Shown piece by piece: positions 9,597-19,732 of a stretch of 64,000 nt of DNA. The notes beneath the pieces were generated by a model. The model worked only from the letters and a program-made list of their open reading frames with translations, did not search any database and was not told where the DNA came from. The translations under genes were made by a program, and so were the position numbers. This stretch comes from Chitinimonas viridis (lineage in GTDB: Bacteria; Pseudomonadota; Gammaproteobacteria; Burkholderiales; Chitinimonadaceae), in assembly GCF_030409555.1 (NCBI RefSeq), contig NZ_JAUFPU010000001.1, positions 186,001-250,000 on the forward strand, read 5' to 3'. Numbering within the stretch: the stretch's first letter is position 1; each line of letters begins with the position of its first letter.

Positions 9597-11048
9597 CTAC
9601 ACCTGTCGGCAACGGTAGCACCAGAGCGCCGGCCCCAGTGGCTCCGGGGCGGCGGGCACCAGAGTCAGGCTACTCTCCCCCAGTTCGGCCTGGCATGGCA
9701 GGTCGGTGGCCAGCCAGTCGTGATCAAGCAGCACGATGGCCTCGTAACCATTGGCTGGTCCCGGTTGCAGATAGAGCGCCCGCTGGCCATCGCCCGTTAC
9801 CGGAATCAACCGTATGGCCTGTGCCTCCTGCCCTAGCCAGCGCGCCGTGACAAACAACAAGCCGTCGGCCTGGGGCAGGCTGCGTACCGGCCGCGCCAGC
9901 CACCACCCTCGCCCTGGCATCTGCAGGGCCAGCAAGCCAGAGGCCAGCAGCGCGGCACTATCACTGGGCAACAACAGGCCCACACCGTTCTCGTCTATGT
10001 CCTCCACCTGGGCGCGGCGCAGGTAAGGGTCGTTCTCCAGCATGCGCTCGTTCTTCTGGCCCAACAGGCCACGTATGCGCAGGAAATCAAAGGCAGTCTG
10101 CAACTGTCCCAAGCGGGAGGCGACAATATTGGGACAACGCCCGCTACGCGCCACCCAGCCATGCACCAGTTTGTCGAACACCTCGGGCTGGGCATTGGTG
10201 GGCAGCCAATCGAGCAGGCCGCCCGTCTGCAGCACCGACTGTGCATAACGCGCCTGCTGCGCCACCGCCTCCAGCCCAAAGCACAGTGCGGGTGATGCTG
10301 CACTGGGCCCACCCCAACCCACCAGGCGGCTGGCCTCATTGGCATCAGGGTCCATGACCAGGGGCGTGGAGCGGTGAAAATCCGGGGCAACAAAGACATG
10401 GCCGGCGAGCTGCCGGCAACAACGCGCAGCCAATGCCACCTCATGGCCGTCCACCACGGCAAAGGCATCATGGCTCAGCAGCAGATAGGCCAGGGCACGG
10501 GCCGGTTCATCCTTGCTGTCGCCGATATGGCTGCCCAATACCCCGTGCCGCACCAGCGCCAGATAGATGTCCACCGGTCCCGCCCAGATCACTGCCGCCT
10601 GTTGCGGGTCGTACAGCGCCCTGGCCGTGTGGGCCAGACCCAACCAATGCAGATATCCGGCAGCCCAGTCACGCAGGTCACCGATACGTCCGGTGCCCTT
10701 CTGCAATTGCACCGTCTCGCGTACCGCCTCGATATAGCTGGCATTGGCCAGTTGGTCGGCCAGCAAGGCCAGGCGCTTGCCGGTCATGTCGCGTCGTACC
10801 GGATTGTCCTTGTTGGTCGCCAGTTCCTCCAGTGCCTGATCAGCCCATTGCCGTGCCGTAGGATCCAGCGCGTCTATCAACTTGCGGGCCGCCGGGCCGC
10901 TGGGGGATGCCGCCATACCCTCGCGCAAGGCTTCCGCCAGGCCATCCAGCGCCGCAATCACGGGCTGGCCTGGCAAGCGCTCCAGAATCAGGCGCAACTC
11001 ACGTATGGGTGTGTCGGTCTGGAAAATCGGTAGCAGGCGGTCAAACAT
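9597..11048 (-). CDS. uncharacterised cytoplasmic protein with a PilZ-like C-terminal motif
   Basis: I do not recognise this 483-residue protein with confidence. It has no signal peptide or membrane segment. The N-terminal half is helical and Leu/Ala-rich (FDRLLPIFQTDTPIRELRLI at the start). Near residue 350 it contains VEDIDENGVGLLLPSDSAAL, which resembles the (D/N)xSxxG part of PilZ c-di-GMP-binding domains, but Asp replaces the Ser and I see no clear RxxxR box, so nucleotide binding is uncertain. It ends in several Cys and aromatic residues (LWCYRCRQV). The gene is monocistronic, converging on the chemoreceptor and downstream of a minus-strand gene group. Confidence 0.7.
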   Translation of the reverse strand: MFDRLLPIFQTDTPIRELRLILERLPGQPVIAALDGLAEALREGMAASPSGPAARKLIDALDPTARQWADQALEELATNKDNPVRRDMTGKRLALLADQLANASYIEAVRETVQLQKGTGRIGDLRDWAAGYLHWLGLAHTARALYDPQQAAVIWAGPVDIYLALVRHGVLGSHIGDSKDEPARALAYLLLSHDAFAVVDGHEVALAARCCRQLAGHVFVAPDFHRSTPLVMDPDANEASRLVGWGGPSAASPALCFGLEAVAQQARYAQSVLQTGGLLDWLPTNAQPEVFDKLVHGWVARSGRCPNIVASRLGQLQTAFDFLRIRGLLGQKNERMLENDPYLRRAQVEDIDENGVGLLLPSDSAALLASGLLALQMPGRGWWLARPVRSLPQADGLLFVTARWLGQEAQAIRLIPVTGDGQRALYLQPGPANGYEAIVLLDHDWLATDLPCQAELGESSLTLVPAAPEPLGPALWCYRCRQV

Positions 11049-11114
11049 GGGGCAAGTCTACTCAGGGATGGATAGTATTCTCAGGCTTGGACGCCTTCAG
11101 GTACAGGGTAGTTA

Positions 11115-11888
11115 TCAACAACGGCGGGCTTTTTTGCAGGCCGCCAGAAAAGCCGTTTCATAGCGTTCCAGAATAGCCTTTGTTTCGCCAGCGTCCACCA
11201 TGGCAGCAAGTGCCTGCTCCAGGCGGCCGCGCTCATCCTGCCACGGCGAGGTCCGTGACATCGAGACATAGCGCATGACCTTGTTGGGCCGCACCCACTC
11301 CGCCGCTTTGACCCGGCCGGCAAACTGTGGGTTCTGCAGGAAGGTGGCGGCGACATTGGCGCCGGCCGGTACCACATCCACCCGGCCAGCCACCAGCTTG
11401 CGGAAATTGGTCATCAGGTCAGGTGCTTCATCCTTCTTGAGCTTGTTGTCGCCATCGAATTCATCAAAGTAATGCAGCCCCCGTATCACGCCCAGGCGCA
11501 GGGGATACAGATCCTCGTACTTCCTTACCTTGCGCTTGTCATCACGGCGCAGAAAGAAATAGGTGGGCGACCCCGCCGCATAGGGTGGCTCCAGCAGCAC
11601 CATCATGGGTTCACGCTCTGCCGTCATGGCCAGGCCCATGGTGACATCAGCCGTCCCTTCCTGCAGCATGCGCAGGCAACGCACCAAGGGGCACTCTACG
11701 ATCTCCAGCTTGACCTTGAGGCGCTCGGCCAAGCGCGCCATGATCTCCACATGGGAGCCGGCATAGCCCGTCGGTGTCACTTCCATATAAGGGGGTAGCG
11801 GGCGCAGGGCAAATATCAGCTTGTCCGGCGCAGCCCAGGTGGTAGCCGGTCCCAGCAAACACAGCAGCGCTACCCATAGGCGCGACAT
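11115..11888 (-). CDS. periplasmic substrate-binding-like protein (SBP family 3)
   Basis: The 257-residue product has a signal peptide (cleavage likely after ATTWA at about 20) and a bacterial extracellular solute-binding family 3 fold: LIFALRPLPPYMEVTPTGYA opens lobe 1, GSHVEIMARLAERL and GTADVTMGLAMTAEREP follow the amino-acid-binding pattern, and lobe 2 holds LGVIRGLHY. There is no permease or ATPase gene nearby, so it may act as an orphan sensor partner rather than a transporter part. It lies 8 nt downstream of the hydrolase gene on the same strand, so the two are probably co-transcribed. Two C-terminal Cys residues are present. Confidence 0.85.
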   Translation of the reverse strand: MSRLWVALLCLLGPATTWAAPDKLIFALRPLPPYMEVTPTGYAGSHVEIMARLAERLKVKLEIVECPLVRCLRMLQEGTADVTMGLAMTAEREPMMVLLEPPYAAGSPTYFFLRRDDKRKVRKYEDLYPLRLGVIRGLHYFDEFDGDNKLKKDEAPDLMTNFRKLVAGRVDVVPAGANVAATFLQNPQFAGRVKAAEWVRPNKVMRYVSMSRTSPWQDERGRLEQALAAMVDAGETKAILERYETAFLAACKKARRC

Positions 11889-11896
11889 CGCCAGCC

Positions 11897-12748
11897 CTAT
11901 TCTGCCTTCAAGAAACTGCTTGCCACGGCAATCTGGTCTTCCTGCAGAAAGGTGGGGGCATGCCCTACCCCTTCAAAATCCACCCACGCCGCCTTCGGCC
12001 CCCGCTCGCTCATGGCACAGGCAGTATCCACGCTGAGTAGATCCGACTGGGCCCCACGGGTCAGCAGAACAGGGCAGCGGATATTGTCATACAACGGCCA
12101 GAGATTGACGTCATCGCCAGCCGCCTTCTGAAACGGTATGGCGATACCGGGGTCGTAGTTCAAGCGCCAACCGTTGCCGTCCGGCTTTAGCATCACCTCG
12201 GTAAGAAAAGCCCACTGCGCGTCGCTGTGCGGGCCAAAAGGCGCCGATACCGCACGTATATACGCCTCTGCCGCCGCCCGCGAGGGCATGGCCGGCGCCT
12301 TGCCGACGTATTCGCCGATGCGCGCCAGGGCGCTTGCCGCCAGCACCGGGCCCACATCATTGAGCAGCAGCCGGCGTATGGGCGTACCCGGCATGGCCGC
12401 CAGTATCATGCCTATCAACCCGCCCATGGAGGTGCCCACCCAATGCACGGTAGCTACATTGAGCCGGGCTATCAGCACCAGCATGTCCTGCACATAGAGC
12501 GGCACCTGGTAGCCCATGGGGTCTCGCAACCAATCGCTTTCCCCCCTGCCCACCACATCGGGTGCCACCACCCGAAAATCGCCAGCCAGCGCATTGGCCA
12601 GGCTTTCAAAATCCCGCCCATTGCGGGTCAAGCCGTGTGCGCAGACCACCACCCGTGGATTGGCCGCATCACCCCACTCCCGATAGGCCATACGGTATAC
12701 GCCCGTTTCGCGGCCAACCAGCACATGGGCAAGTCGAGGTGCTGACAT
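11897..12748 (-). CDS. alpha/beta-hydrolase fold protein
   Basis: The 283-residue cytoplasmic enzyme has the alpha/beta-hydrolase layout: oxyanion region VVVCAHGLTRNGRDF (33-47), nucleophile elbow GTSMGG with Ser107, acid residue probably in LLTRGAQSDLLS, and catalytic His in GVGHAPTF (about 264). It should hydrolyse an ester or thioester; the substrate cannot be told from sequence. It is followed 8 nt later by the periplasmic binding-like gene. Upstream, 177 bp separate it from the small membrane-protein gene of the old-yellow-enzyme operon. Confidence 0.85.
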   Translation of the reverse strand: MSAPRLAHVLVGRETGVYRMAYREWGDAANPRVVVCAHGLTRNGRDFESLANALAGDFRVVAPDVVGRGESDWLRDPMGYQVPLYVQDMLVLIARLNVATVHWVGTSMGGLIGMILAAMPGTPIRRLLLNDVGPVLAASALARIGEYVGKAPAMPSRAAAEAYIRAVSAPFGPHSDAQWAFLTEVMLKPDGNGWRLNYDPGIAIPFQKAAGDDVNLWPLYDNIRCPVLLTRGAQSDLLSVDTACAMSERGPKAAWVDFEGVGHAPTFLQEDQIAVASSFLKAE

Positions 12749-12925
12749 GCGTGTCTCCTGCGAGTCATCTGTATGGGGGATACTCAGTTATAGGCTGGAG
12801 ACACGGCCCTGCGGGGAAATAATGGCCGTGAGGAATGCACAGGATAGGCACGCCAAGCGGTGTGCGGCGATAGGCGCCACGGCGACCCGTCGTGGCCGGC
12901 TCTCCCGCTGGCGAGGCGGCGGGTT

Positions 12926-13219
12926 TTAGCTACGCATGGCCCTGATGGCAAAGGCTATCGCAGCAATCAGCCCTATCAGGTAGGCATTGCTGAGCTTGAA
13001 ACGCCGGTCGAGCAGCTTGAGCACCAACCCACCGGCCACACACCATGCCGGCACCATCACAAACTGCTGGAACAGGCCGTAAGCCGCAGCCTGCAGCAGC
13101 TCGCCGGAGAACCCGCCAAACAGGGGCTTGAGCGCCAGTGCTAGATTGATCAGCACCAAGCCTATCACCACGGCACGCGGCACTGGCATATCCAGCGCTG
13201 GCTTATCCTCTGCCTGCAT
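12926..13219 (-). CDS. small hydrophobic membrane protein
   Basis: The 97-residue protein is predicted to have two or three membrane segments (VPRAVVIGLVLINLALALK, FVMVPAWCVAGGLVLKLL and NAYLIGLIAAIAFAI). I do not recognise the family. The ATG at 13219 overlaps the stop codon of the upstream 68-codon gene as TGATG, a classic arrangement for translational coupling, and GAGGGGG lies just upstream. A longer in-frame reading would run into the preceding gene. It is the third gene of the group that starts with the old-yellow-enzyme gene. Confidence 0.65.
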   Translation of the reverse strand: MQAEDKPALDMPVPRAVVIGLVLINLALALKPLFGGFSGELLQAAAYGLFQQFVMVPAWCVAGGLVLKLLDRRFKLSNAYLIGLIAAIAFAIRAMRS

Positions 13220-13425
13220 CAATGCCCCCTCGCTATCTGACCATCCCGCCGTAGCCCTGCTTGGACAATATTGCCCAGGGAGCCCGTCAGCCGCTTGTCT
13301 GCAACGTCCTGCGTGATCTGATGCAACGCAGGTACGTCCTCTCGGCATAGGTGGTACAGCACGGCACGCGTGCCGGGATCGGGGGTCTGGTGCATAAGCG
13401 GCAACTCTCTGGGCAAGGCCGCCAT
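13219..13425 (-). CDS. small hypothetical protein coupled to the OYE and membrane genes
   Basis: This 68-residue frame begins 1 nt after the TAG of the old-yellow-enzyme gene (ATG at 13425, with AGGGG 4-5 nt upstream inside that gene's end) and its TGA overlaps the ATG of the membrane-protein gene. The product is hydrophilic with the core DVPALHQITQDVADKRLTGS and resembles no family I can name. An internal ATG at 13395 is an alternative start. The precise junctions on both sides are the main evidence that it is real. Confidence 0.55.
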   Translation of the reverse strand: MAALPRELPLMHQTPDPGTRAVLYHLCREDVPALHQITQDVADKRLTGSLGNIVQAGLRRDGQIARGH

Positions 13426-13426
13426 T

Positions 13427-14587
<1,161 letters not shown>

Positions 14588-14762
14588 TCAAGACTCAATC
14601 GAGGTTTTCTCGGCCACCATTGAATCTGGCTCAGCAATCGCACTGTCAACAATTGGCAGGGCGCAGCCACCATGACAGTGCACAAGGGTGTCACCTGGCT
14701 GTCACGTGTAGGCAGCAGCCATAGGGCGCATCATTCCGCCTCACACTGGGGAGTTTCATTCC

Positions 14763-15641
14763 ATGCAGACCGGCATACTCTACGCCGCCGCAGCCTATTT
14801 CATCTGGGGCTTGCTGCCGCTCTACCTCAAGGCCATCAAGCATGTGCCTGCAATGGAAATCCTCATGCACCGCATGGTCTGGTCGCTGGTGTTCCTTGCC
14901 ATCGTGCTGGCTGTCCGCAAGCACTGGAGCTGGCTCAAGCCCGCCCTGCAGGACAAGCGCGTGGTCGGTCGCTTCATCGCCAGCGCTGCCATACTTTCCA
15001 TCAACTGGTTCATCTATATCTGGGCGGTGAATGACGGCCGCGTGGTGGATGCCAGCCTGGGCTATTTCATCAACCCGCTGGTCAACGTGATGTTGGGCTA
15101 TTTTCTGCTGCATGAACGGCTGCGGCCAGGCCAATGGGGCGCCATTGCCGTGGCGGCCGCGGGTGTGGTGTGGCTGACAGTACAGGCCGGACAGTTGCCC
15201 TGGATAGGCCTGCTGCTGGCCGCCAGCTTCGGTACCTATGGCCTGCTGCGCAAGACGGCCCCCTTGGGCGCACTGGAAGGACTGTCGCTGGAAACCCTGC
15301 TACTGACACCGTTTGCACTGGCCTGGCTGGGTTGGCTGGCATCACAGGGGCAGAGCGGCTTCGTCAATGGCGATAGCAGCACCCATGCCCTGCTGCTGGC
15401 GGCCGGCCCCATCACCGCCATACCGCTGCTGCTTTTCGCCGCCGGCGCTCGCCGTATTCCCCTGTCGCTGCTGGGGCTGCTGCAGTACATAGGCCCTACC
15501 CTGCAGATGGCTCTAGGCGTCTTCCTCTGGCACGAACCGTTCGGCACCGGCAAGTTGATCGGTTTTGCCGTGATCTGGTCGGCACTGGCGCTCTATACGC
15601 TGGAAGGCTACTGGAACAGCCGGCAGGTGCGCCTGGCTTGA
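14763..15641 (+). CDS. rarD: RarD-type EamA-family transporter
   Basis: The 292-residue integral membrane protein has about ten hydrophobic helices and the RarD sequence pattern from its start (AAAYFIWGLLPLYLKAIKHV, then ILMHRMVWSL, SINWFIYIWAVNDGRVVDASLG and PLVNVMLGYFLLHERL). Family members are drug/metabolite exporters of the inner membrane; RarD was named for a chloramphenicol-related phenotype in Pseudomonas, and the natural substrate is not settled. It is transcribed divergently from the old-yellow-enzyme gene and converges on a periplasmic binding-like gene. Confidence 0.92.
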   Translation: MQTGILYAAAAYFIWGLLPLYLKAIKHVPAMEILMHRMVWSLVFLAIVLAVRKHWSWLKPALQDKRVVGRFIASAAILSINWFIYIWAVNDGRVVDASLGYFINPLVNVMLGYFLLHERLRPGQWGAIAVAAAGVVWLTVQAGQLPWIGLLLAASFGTYGLLRKTAPLGALEGLSLETLLLTPFALAWLGWLASQGQSGFVNGDSSTHALLLAAGPITAIPLLLFAAGARRIPLSLLGLLQYIGPTLQMALGVFLWHEPFGTGKLIGFAVIWSALALYTLEGYWNSRQVRLA

Positions 15642-15697
15642 GGGCTTGAGCCTACCTTGAAGTAGCAAGCGATATCGTAAAGGCACGTGCTACCCAG

Positions 15698-15718
15698 GCA
15701 CCCGGGGAACCCGGGTGC
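15698..15718. terminator. inverted repeat between convergent genes, possible terminator
   Basis: A perfect 9-bp stem GCACCCGGG/CCCGGGTGC with loop GAA sits between rarD and the convergent binding-protein gene. There is no T-tract on either side, so it may be a factor-dependent terminator or only a 3'-end stabiliser. Confidence 0.5.
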
Positions 15719-15790
15719 TAACCCTTGCGGCAGCTCAAGCAGCGGCTCCACCTTGATCGATTCCCACCCCTACCCCCGCTATTCGCCCAC

Positions 15791-16639
15791 TCAGTTATCG
15801 CCAGGCCGATACCACAGTTCTGGCCGGTCCAGCGGCGTCTCTTTGGGCAACAAGGGGTTTGCCAGCTCCACCACCTGCCGGTTCGCGACATTAAGCTCCA
15901 GCAGCAAAGGGGCGTAGTAGCGCTGGAACAGCGCCTGCAATTTCCCTTCACGCACGGCTTTCTCCAGCCCCCGTTCCAGGTCTAGCGCCAGCTTTTGCCT
16001 ATCCCGGCTGACAAAGAAGTACAAAGCCGTGGGGTAGCGGATCAGCAAACGTGGCTCAATGGCCAGCCCCATGCCAGGATGGCTGCGCAGCTCATCGCGT
16101 ATCTCGATCACCGAGCGGGGAAAGTAGTCGAAGCGCCCGGCCGCCAGCATCCTGAACAGCCCCTCGTACTGGTCGCTAGCCTCAACCGGCAGGCCATTGT
16201 GGCGCAGGATGGCCGTATCCGGCCAATCATGCATCTGGCCGGCACTGAACTGCCGCAGATCGCCCAGGTCGCGCACACCCGACAGCAGCTTCAGCCTGTC
16301 CTGCTTGAGCAAGGCGATACGCCAGCCTATCAAACCCCGATCAACCGGTATCCGTATGGGTAGGAGCTCGCGTTCGCGCTCCGCGCTGGTCATGGTCCAG
16401 ACCAGGTCCAAGAGGCCAGAGTTGCGCCGTATTTCGTCCAGCGCCCGGCTTTGCACCATATGCATCTTGCTGGGCTGCACCTGATAACGACTACCACTCT
16501 CCACTATGGCCAGCTTCAACACCGCCACCATATAGCGCAGATGCGGGTCCTCCTCGCCCTGGTGCCGCAGGTACACCAGCGGCTGGGCACAGGCCACGCC
16601 CAGCCAGCACAATAGCGCCGCCAGCATGTACCGTCGCAT
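15791..16639 (-). CDS. periplasmic substrate-binding-like protein
   Basis: The 282-residue protein has a signal peptide (cleavage near ACAQ, about residue 18) and a two-lobe transporter substrate-binding fold: ESGSRYQVQPSKM in lobe 1, VWTMTSAERERELLPIRIPV, then GLFRMLAAGRFDYFPRSVIE. It is diverged from amino-acid-binding proteins and has no transporter genes beside it. AAGGAGG 6 nt upstream supports the ATG at 16639. Together with the proteins at 11115 and 32085 it makes three orphan periplasmic binding proteins in the window. Confidence 0.82.
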   Translation of the reverse strand: MRRYMLAALLCWLGVACAQPLVYLRHQGEEDPHLRYMVAVLKLAIVESGSRYQVQPSKMHMVQSRALDEIRRNSGLLDLVWTMTSAERERELLPIRIPVDRGLIGWRIALLKQDRLKLLSGVRDLGDLRQFSAGQMHDWPDTAILRHNGLPVEASDQYEGLFRMLAAGRFDYFPRSVIEIRDELRSHPGMGLAIEPRLLIRYPTALYFFVSRDRQKLALDLERGLEKAVREGKLQALFQRYYAPLLLELNVANRQVVELANPLLPKETPLDRPELWYRPGDN

Positions 16640-16806
16640 GGTCTGCCTCCTTGGGGTGATTTGATAGCACTATAGCCATGGGGCGGCAGCAACCCGCTGC
16701 CAATGCGACCGGCGTCAGACTGGGCACAGGCGCCGGTCACTACCATCGCCCTGACGCAACTGGAAGTTGCCCTATAATCGGGCATCCATCTGCCGGGCAG
16801 CACACC

Positions 16807-17289
16807 ATGCATTACGAACATATCGTCCAGATCAACGACGCCAACGACCCCTTACTCTCGGTCATCAGCCGCAACCAGCTTTGGCGAGGCCTGCTGCGCC
16901 GGGTAGAAAAACCGGAAGAGTTTCTGGTCGGGGTCGAATCGGTAACCATCACGGCACGTGGCGACGGCTGGCTCAAGCGCGATATGCAGCTGGGGCCGCT
17001 ACGGGTAGAGGATCACATCACACTGGAAAACGAAGTCCGTATCCATTTCGATACCGCGCCCAGTGCGCAGCATCAAGGCGGCAGCTTTACCATGACCATA
17101 GAGGAGCCCAATCCGGGCGCCCTGTTCGTGCGCTTCAGCTACCAGACTGCGCTGCCCGAAACTGGCCCGCAGGATACCGATGCCGGCGACGCCTACTTTG
17201 CCGACTATGTGAAGTCGGCCTATCGTGATACCGATATCGATGCCATACGCTGGATACGGGAGCTGGTCGAGACAGGCCAGTTGGATTGA
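16807..17289 (+). CDS. SRPBCC-fold protein of the AtaL/DUF1857 family
   Basis: The 160-residue protein matches the AtaL-like SRPBCC family in its opening (HYEHIVQINDANDPLLSVIS, then RNQLWRGLLRRVEKPEEFL). These are small START/Bet v 1-like lipid or hydrophobic-ligand-binding domains of unknown cellular role. The ATG at 16807 is where family similarity begins; in-frame sequence upstream is not conserved-looking. The trxC gene begins 23 nt after its stop, so the two are likely one operon. Confidence 0.85.
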   Translation: MHYEHIVQINDANDPLLSVISRNQLWRGLLRRVEKPEEFLVGVESVTITARGDGWLKRDMQLGPLRVEDHITLENEVRIHFDTAPSAQHQGGSFTMTIEEPNPGALFVRFSYQTALPETGPQDTDAGDAYFADYVKSAYRDTDIDAIRWIRELVETGQLD

Positions 17290-17312
17290 TTGACGCCAAG
17301 GGAGAACACAAT

Positions 17313-17744
17313 ATGCATCTAGCCTGCCCGTATTGCGGCGCCACCAACCGTATACCCGATGAGCGCCTGGACGATGGCCCCAGTTGCGGCAAATGCAAAC
17401 AGCCGCTGATGGCGGCCGAGCCCGTGGACATCAGTGATGCCAACCTGCCGGGGTTTCTGGCCAACACCGAGCTGCCCGTGCTGATCGACTTCTGGGCCGC
17501 CTGGTGTGGCCCATGCCAGATGATGGCGCCCCATTTTGAAGAAGCTGCACGGCAGCAGCCACGCATACGCTTTGCCAAGGTGGACAGCGATGCGGCCCCT
17601 GCCGCCAGCCGCTATTTCGGCATACGCAGCATCCCCACCTTGCTGTTGATGTATCAGGGCCAGGAGATCGCCCGCCAAAGCGGCGTGATGAGCGCGCCAC
17701 AACTGCTGGCCTGGGTGGATAGCCAACTGGCAAACAAGCCGTAG
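17313..17744 (+). CDS. trxC: thioredoxin TrxC (thioredoxin 2)
   Basis: The 143-residue oxidoreductase has the N-terminal zinc ribbon typical of TrxC (Cys5, Cys8, Cys25, Cys28 in ACPYCGATNR and PSCGKCKQ) followed by a thioredoxin domain with active site WCGPC (64-68) and the cis-Pro loop RSIPTLLLM. It reduces cytoplasmic disulfides, and in many bacteria is induced by oxidative stress. The start at 17313 follows GGGAG by about 9 nt. The zinc ribbon separates it from TrxA. Confidence 0.96.
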   Translation: MHLACPYCGATNRIPDERLDDGPSCGKCKQPLMAAEPVDISDANLPGFLANTELPVLIDFWAAWCGPCQMMAPHFEEAARQQPRIRFAKVDSDAAPAASRYFGIRSIPTLLLMYQGQEIARQSGVMSAPQLLAWVDSQLANKP

Positions 17745-17763
17745 AGGGCAGCGCCAGGCGCGC

Positions 17764-17787
17764 GGCGAAAAGACATTGAACAGGCTC
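17764..17787 (-). repeat. dispersed 24-bp repeat, copy 1
   Basis: Read on the minus strand this is GAGCCTGTTCAATGTCTTTT followed by CGCC. Closely related 24-mers occur at 22681, 33656 and 50839/50867, always outside genes and near transcript ends. This copy lies between trxC and its terminator. Confidence 0.7.
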
Positions 17788-17797
17788 TCAGCCCATA

Positions 17798-17835
17798 TAA
17801 AAAAGCCGCGCGGTACGCACCGTCGCGGCTTTTTT
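17798..17835. terminator. bidirectional intrinsic terminator after trxC
   Basis: Stem GCCGCG/CGCGGC with an inner CGGT/ACCG stem, preceded by A6 and followed by T6, so it can stop transcripts on both strands: trxC on plus and the tiny ORF at 17925 on minus. Confidence 0.88.
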
Positions 17836-17892
17836 GTCGGAACCCCTGCTGACGCAGGACACGACGCCCTGATGGGATGGACCCAATCGGGC

Positions 17893-17925
17893 TTAACGTC
17901 GGAATAGGTAGATTAACCAACCCAT
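17893..17925 (-). CDS. putative 10-residue peptide MGWLIYLFRR
   Basis: A minus-strand ATG at 17925 follows a near-ideal Shine-Dalgarno AAAGGAG with 7 nt spacing and opens a 10-codon frame, MGWLIYLFRR, ended by TAA. About 60 nt later lies a terminator that also works on this strand. The peptide is amphipathic: a hydrophobic segment with two terminal arginines. It could be a micro-protein, a leader peptide or the translated part of a small RNA. There is no larger gene behind it on this strand before the terminator. Coding status is inferred from the ribosome-binding site only. Confidence 0.35.
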   Translation of the reverse strand: MGWLIYLFRR

Positions 17926-18328
17926 AATAACGCTCCTTTCACTTTCGGCATCCCGTCACAAGTCGTGAGACCTGGGCGGTAGCTGTACGCGGGCGGTTGC
18001 AACCCTTGCCTTATTTCACTGACAACCACCGGCCACAGGCACATAGCTAATGTGAAACTTCGCCTGCTCCGGCCCACGGCACCCCAACGGCGCCGCGCTT
18101 TGATTATGCCTTGTCAAGCATAACAAACTGATTTTACAGGATTGTTGCAAAACAGCAAAGTGCAGATTGTACCAAGCTGGTATACTGGCGCCGCCGGATA
18201 CGCTCCAGTCTTCGTATCCGCTCAGGTCTTCACCGCTCTTGGTGCCCTGCACTCCCGCTGTATACCCTTCGTCATCCGCCGCAGACTGGCGCTCCATCGC
18301 GGAGCCAGGCCGATGCCCCGGAGTTTCC
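17926..18328. other. intergenic region upstream of the second rhlE
   Basis: Apart from the Shine-Dalgarno of the tiny minus-strand ORF, no gene is evident. It should hold the promoter of the tiny ORF (none convincing by eye) and the promoter and roughly 130-nt leader of the rhlE gene. Confidence 0.4.
18178..18186 (+). promoter_or_regulatory. candidate extended -10 promoter for the second rhlE
   Basis: TGG followed by TATACT forms an extended -10 element; no good -35 is seen at normal spacing, as is usual for this promoter class. It would give a leader of about 135 nt. Confidence 0.4.
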
Positions 18329-19723
18329 ATGTCTTTTGCTGATCTCGGCCTGTCCGACGATATCGTTCGCGCCGTTACCGAACTCGGTTACACCGAGCCC
18401 ACCCCCATCCAGCTGCAGGCCATCCCTGCCGTACTGACAGGCCGTGACCTGCTGGCAGGCGCCCAGACTGGCACCGGCAAGACCGCCGGCTTTACCCTAC
18501 CCATCCTGCACCGCTTGGCCAACCGCGCCGCCAAGGGCCCTTCCACTGGCCGCCCACCGGTACGCGCACTGATACTGACTCCCACCCGCGAGCTGGCAGC
18601 ACAGGTGGAAGAGTCCGTGCGTAACTACGGCAAATACCTCAAGCTAACGTCCATGACCATGTTCGGGGGCGTCAGCATCAACCCGCAGATCAAGCAGCTC
18701 CGCAGCCGGGTCGACATCCTGGTCGCCACGCCTGGCCGACTGCTGGACCACGTGCAGCAAGGTACGCTGGATCTCTCCAAGGTCGAGATCCTGGTACTGG
18801 ATGAAGCCGACCGCATGCTGGACATGGGCTTTATCCGCGATATCAAGAAGATACTGTCGCTGCTGCCGCGCGAACGGCAGAACCTGCTGTTCTCGGCCAC
18901 CTTCTCCGACGAGATCAAGGCACTGGCAGACAGCCTGCTGCAATCGCCAGAGCTGATCGAGGTGGCGCGCCGCAACGCCACCGCCGATACCATCGCGCAG
19001 AAGATCTACCCCGTAGACCGCGACAAGAAGCGCCAGTTGCTGGCGCACCTGATCAAGGAACACAACTGGTTCCAGGTGCTGGTCTTCACCCGCACCAAGC
19101 ATGGCGCCAACCGCCTGGCAGAGCAGCTGGACAAGGATGGCATCAGCGCCCTGGCCATCCACGGCAACAAGAGCCAGGGTGCACGCACCCGTGCGCTCAG
19201 TGAATTCAAGGATGGCACCCTGCAGGTGCTGGTGGCCACCGATATCGCCGCCCGCGGCATCGATATCGATCAGCTACCCCATGTGGTGAACTACGAGCTG
19301 CCCAACGTGCCCGAAGACTATGTGCACCGCATCGGCCGCACCGGCCGTGCCGGCGCCGAGGGCGAGGCCGTGTCGCTGGTCTGCGTGGATGAGAAGAAGC
19401 TGCTGGCCGATATCGAGCGTGTGATCAAGCGCGAGATACCGCGCGAGATCGTACCGGGTTTCGAGCCCGATCCCCATGCCAAGCCCGAACCCATCCAGCA
19501 GCGCTCCGGCGGCGGTGGCCGTCAGGGTCAAGGCCAGGGGCGCGGCCGCAGTGGTGGTGGTGGTGGCGGTCAACCACGCCAGCCCCAAGGCAGTGGCAGC
19601 GGCAAGCCCGCTGGCAGCCAAGGCCAGGGCAAGACCCAGTCGCGCCAACCGGTAGCCCAGGCGGGCAACCATAATAGCCGGGGGCCAGGCGTAGGCCGCC
19701 GCCCTACCGGCCGTCATCACTGA
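18329..19723 (+). CDS. rhlE: RhlE-type DEAD-box ATP-dependent RNA helicase
   Basis: The 464-residue helicase has Q motif GYTEPTPIQ (20-28), AQTGTGKT (45-52), PTREL (85-89), DEAD (158-161), SAT (189-191) and HRIGRTGR, followed by a Gly/Gln/Arg-rich tail of about 75 residues. It is the more canonical of the two RhlE paralogues in the window: its tail is shorter and lacks the GDR repeats of the first. The ATG at 18329 has CGGAG 5 nt upstream; an in-frame upstream start would lie inside the predicted leader. A 53-codon gene begins 9 nt after its stop and is likely co-transcribed. Confidence 0.94.
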   Translation: MSFADLGLSDDIVRAVTELGYTEPTPIQLQAIPAVLTGRDLLAGAQTGTGKTAGFTLPILHRLANRAAKGPSTGRPPVRALILTPTRELAAQVEESVRNYGKYLKLTSMTMFGGVSINPQIKQLRSRVDILVATPGRLLDHVQQGTLDLSKVEILVLDEADRMLDMGFIRDIKKILSLLPRERQNLLFSATFSDEIKALADSLLQSPELIEVARRNATADTIAQKIYPVDRDKKRQLLAHLIKEHNWFQVLVFTRTKHGANRLAEQLDKDGISALAIHGNKSQGARTRALSEFKDGTLQVLVATDIAARGIDIDQLPHVVNYELPNVPEDYVHRIGRTGRAGAEGEAVSLVCVDEKKLLADIERVIKREIPREIVPGFEPDPHAKPEPIQQRSGGGGRQGQGQGRGRSGGGGGGQPRQPQGSGSGKPAGSQGQGKTQSRQPVAQAGNHNSRGPGVGRRPTGRHH

Positions 19724-19732
19724 GGATAAAGC

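Noticed and set aside
12751-12804. 8-bp inverted repeat GTGTCTCC/GGAGACAC upstream of the hydrolase gene
   Set aside because: The arms are 37 nt apart and such pairs occur by chance in this much sequence; no related copy seen.
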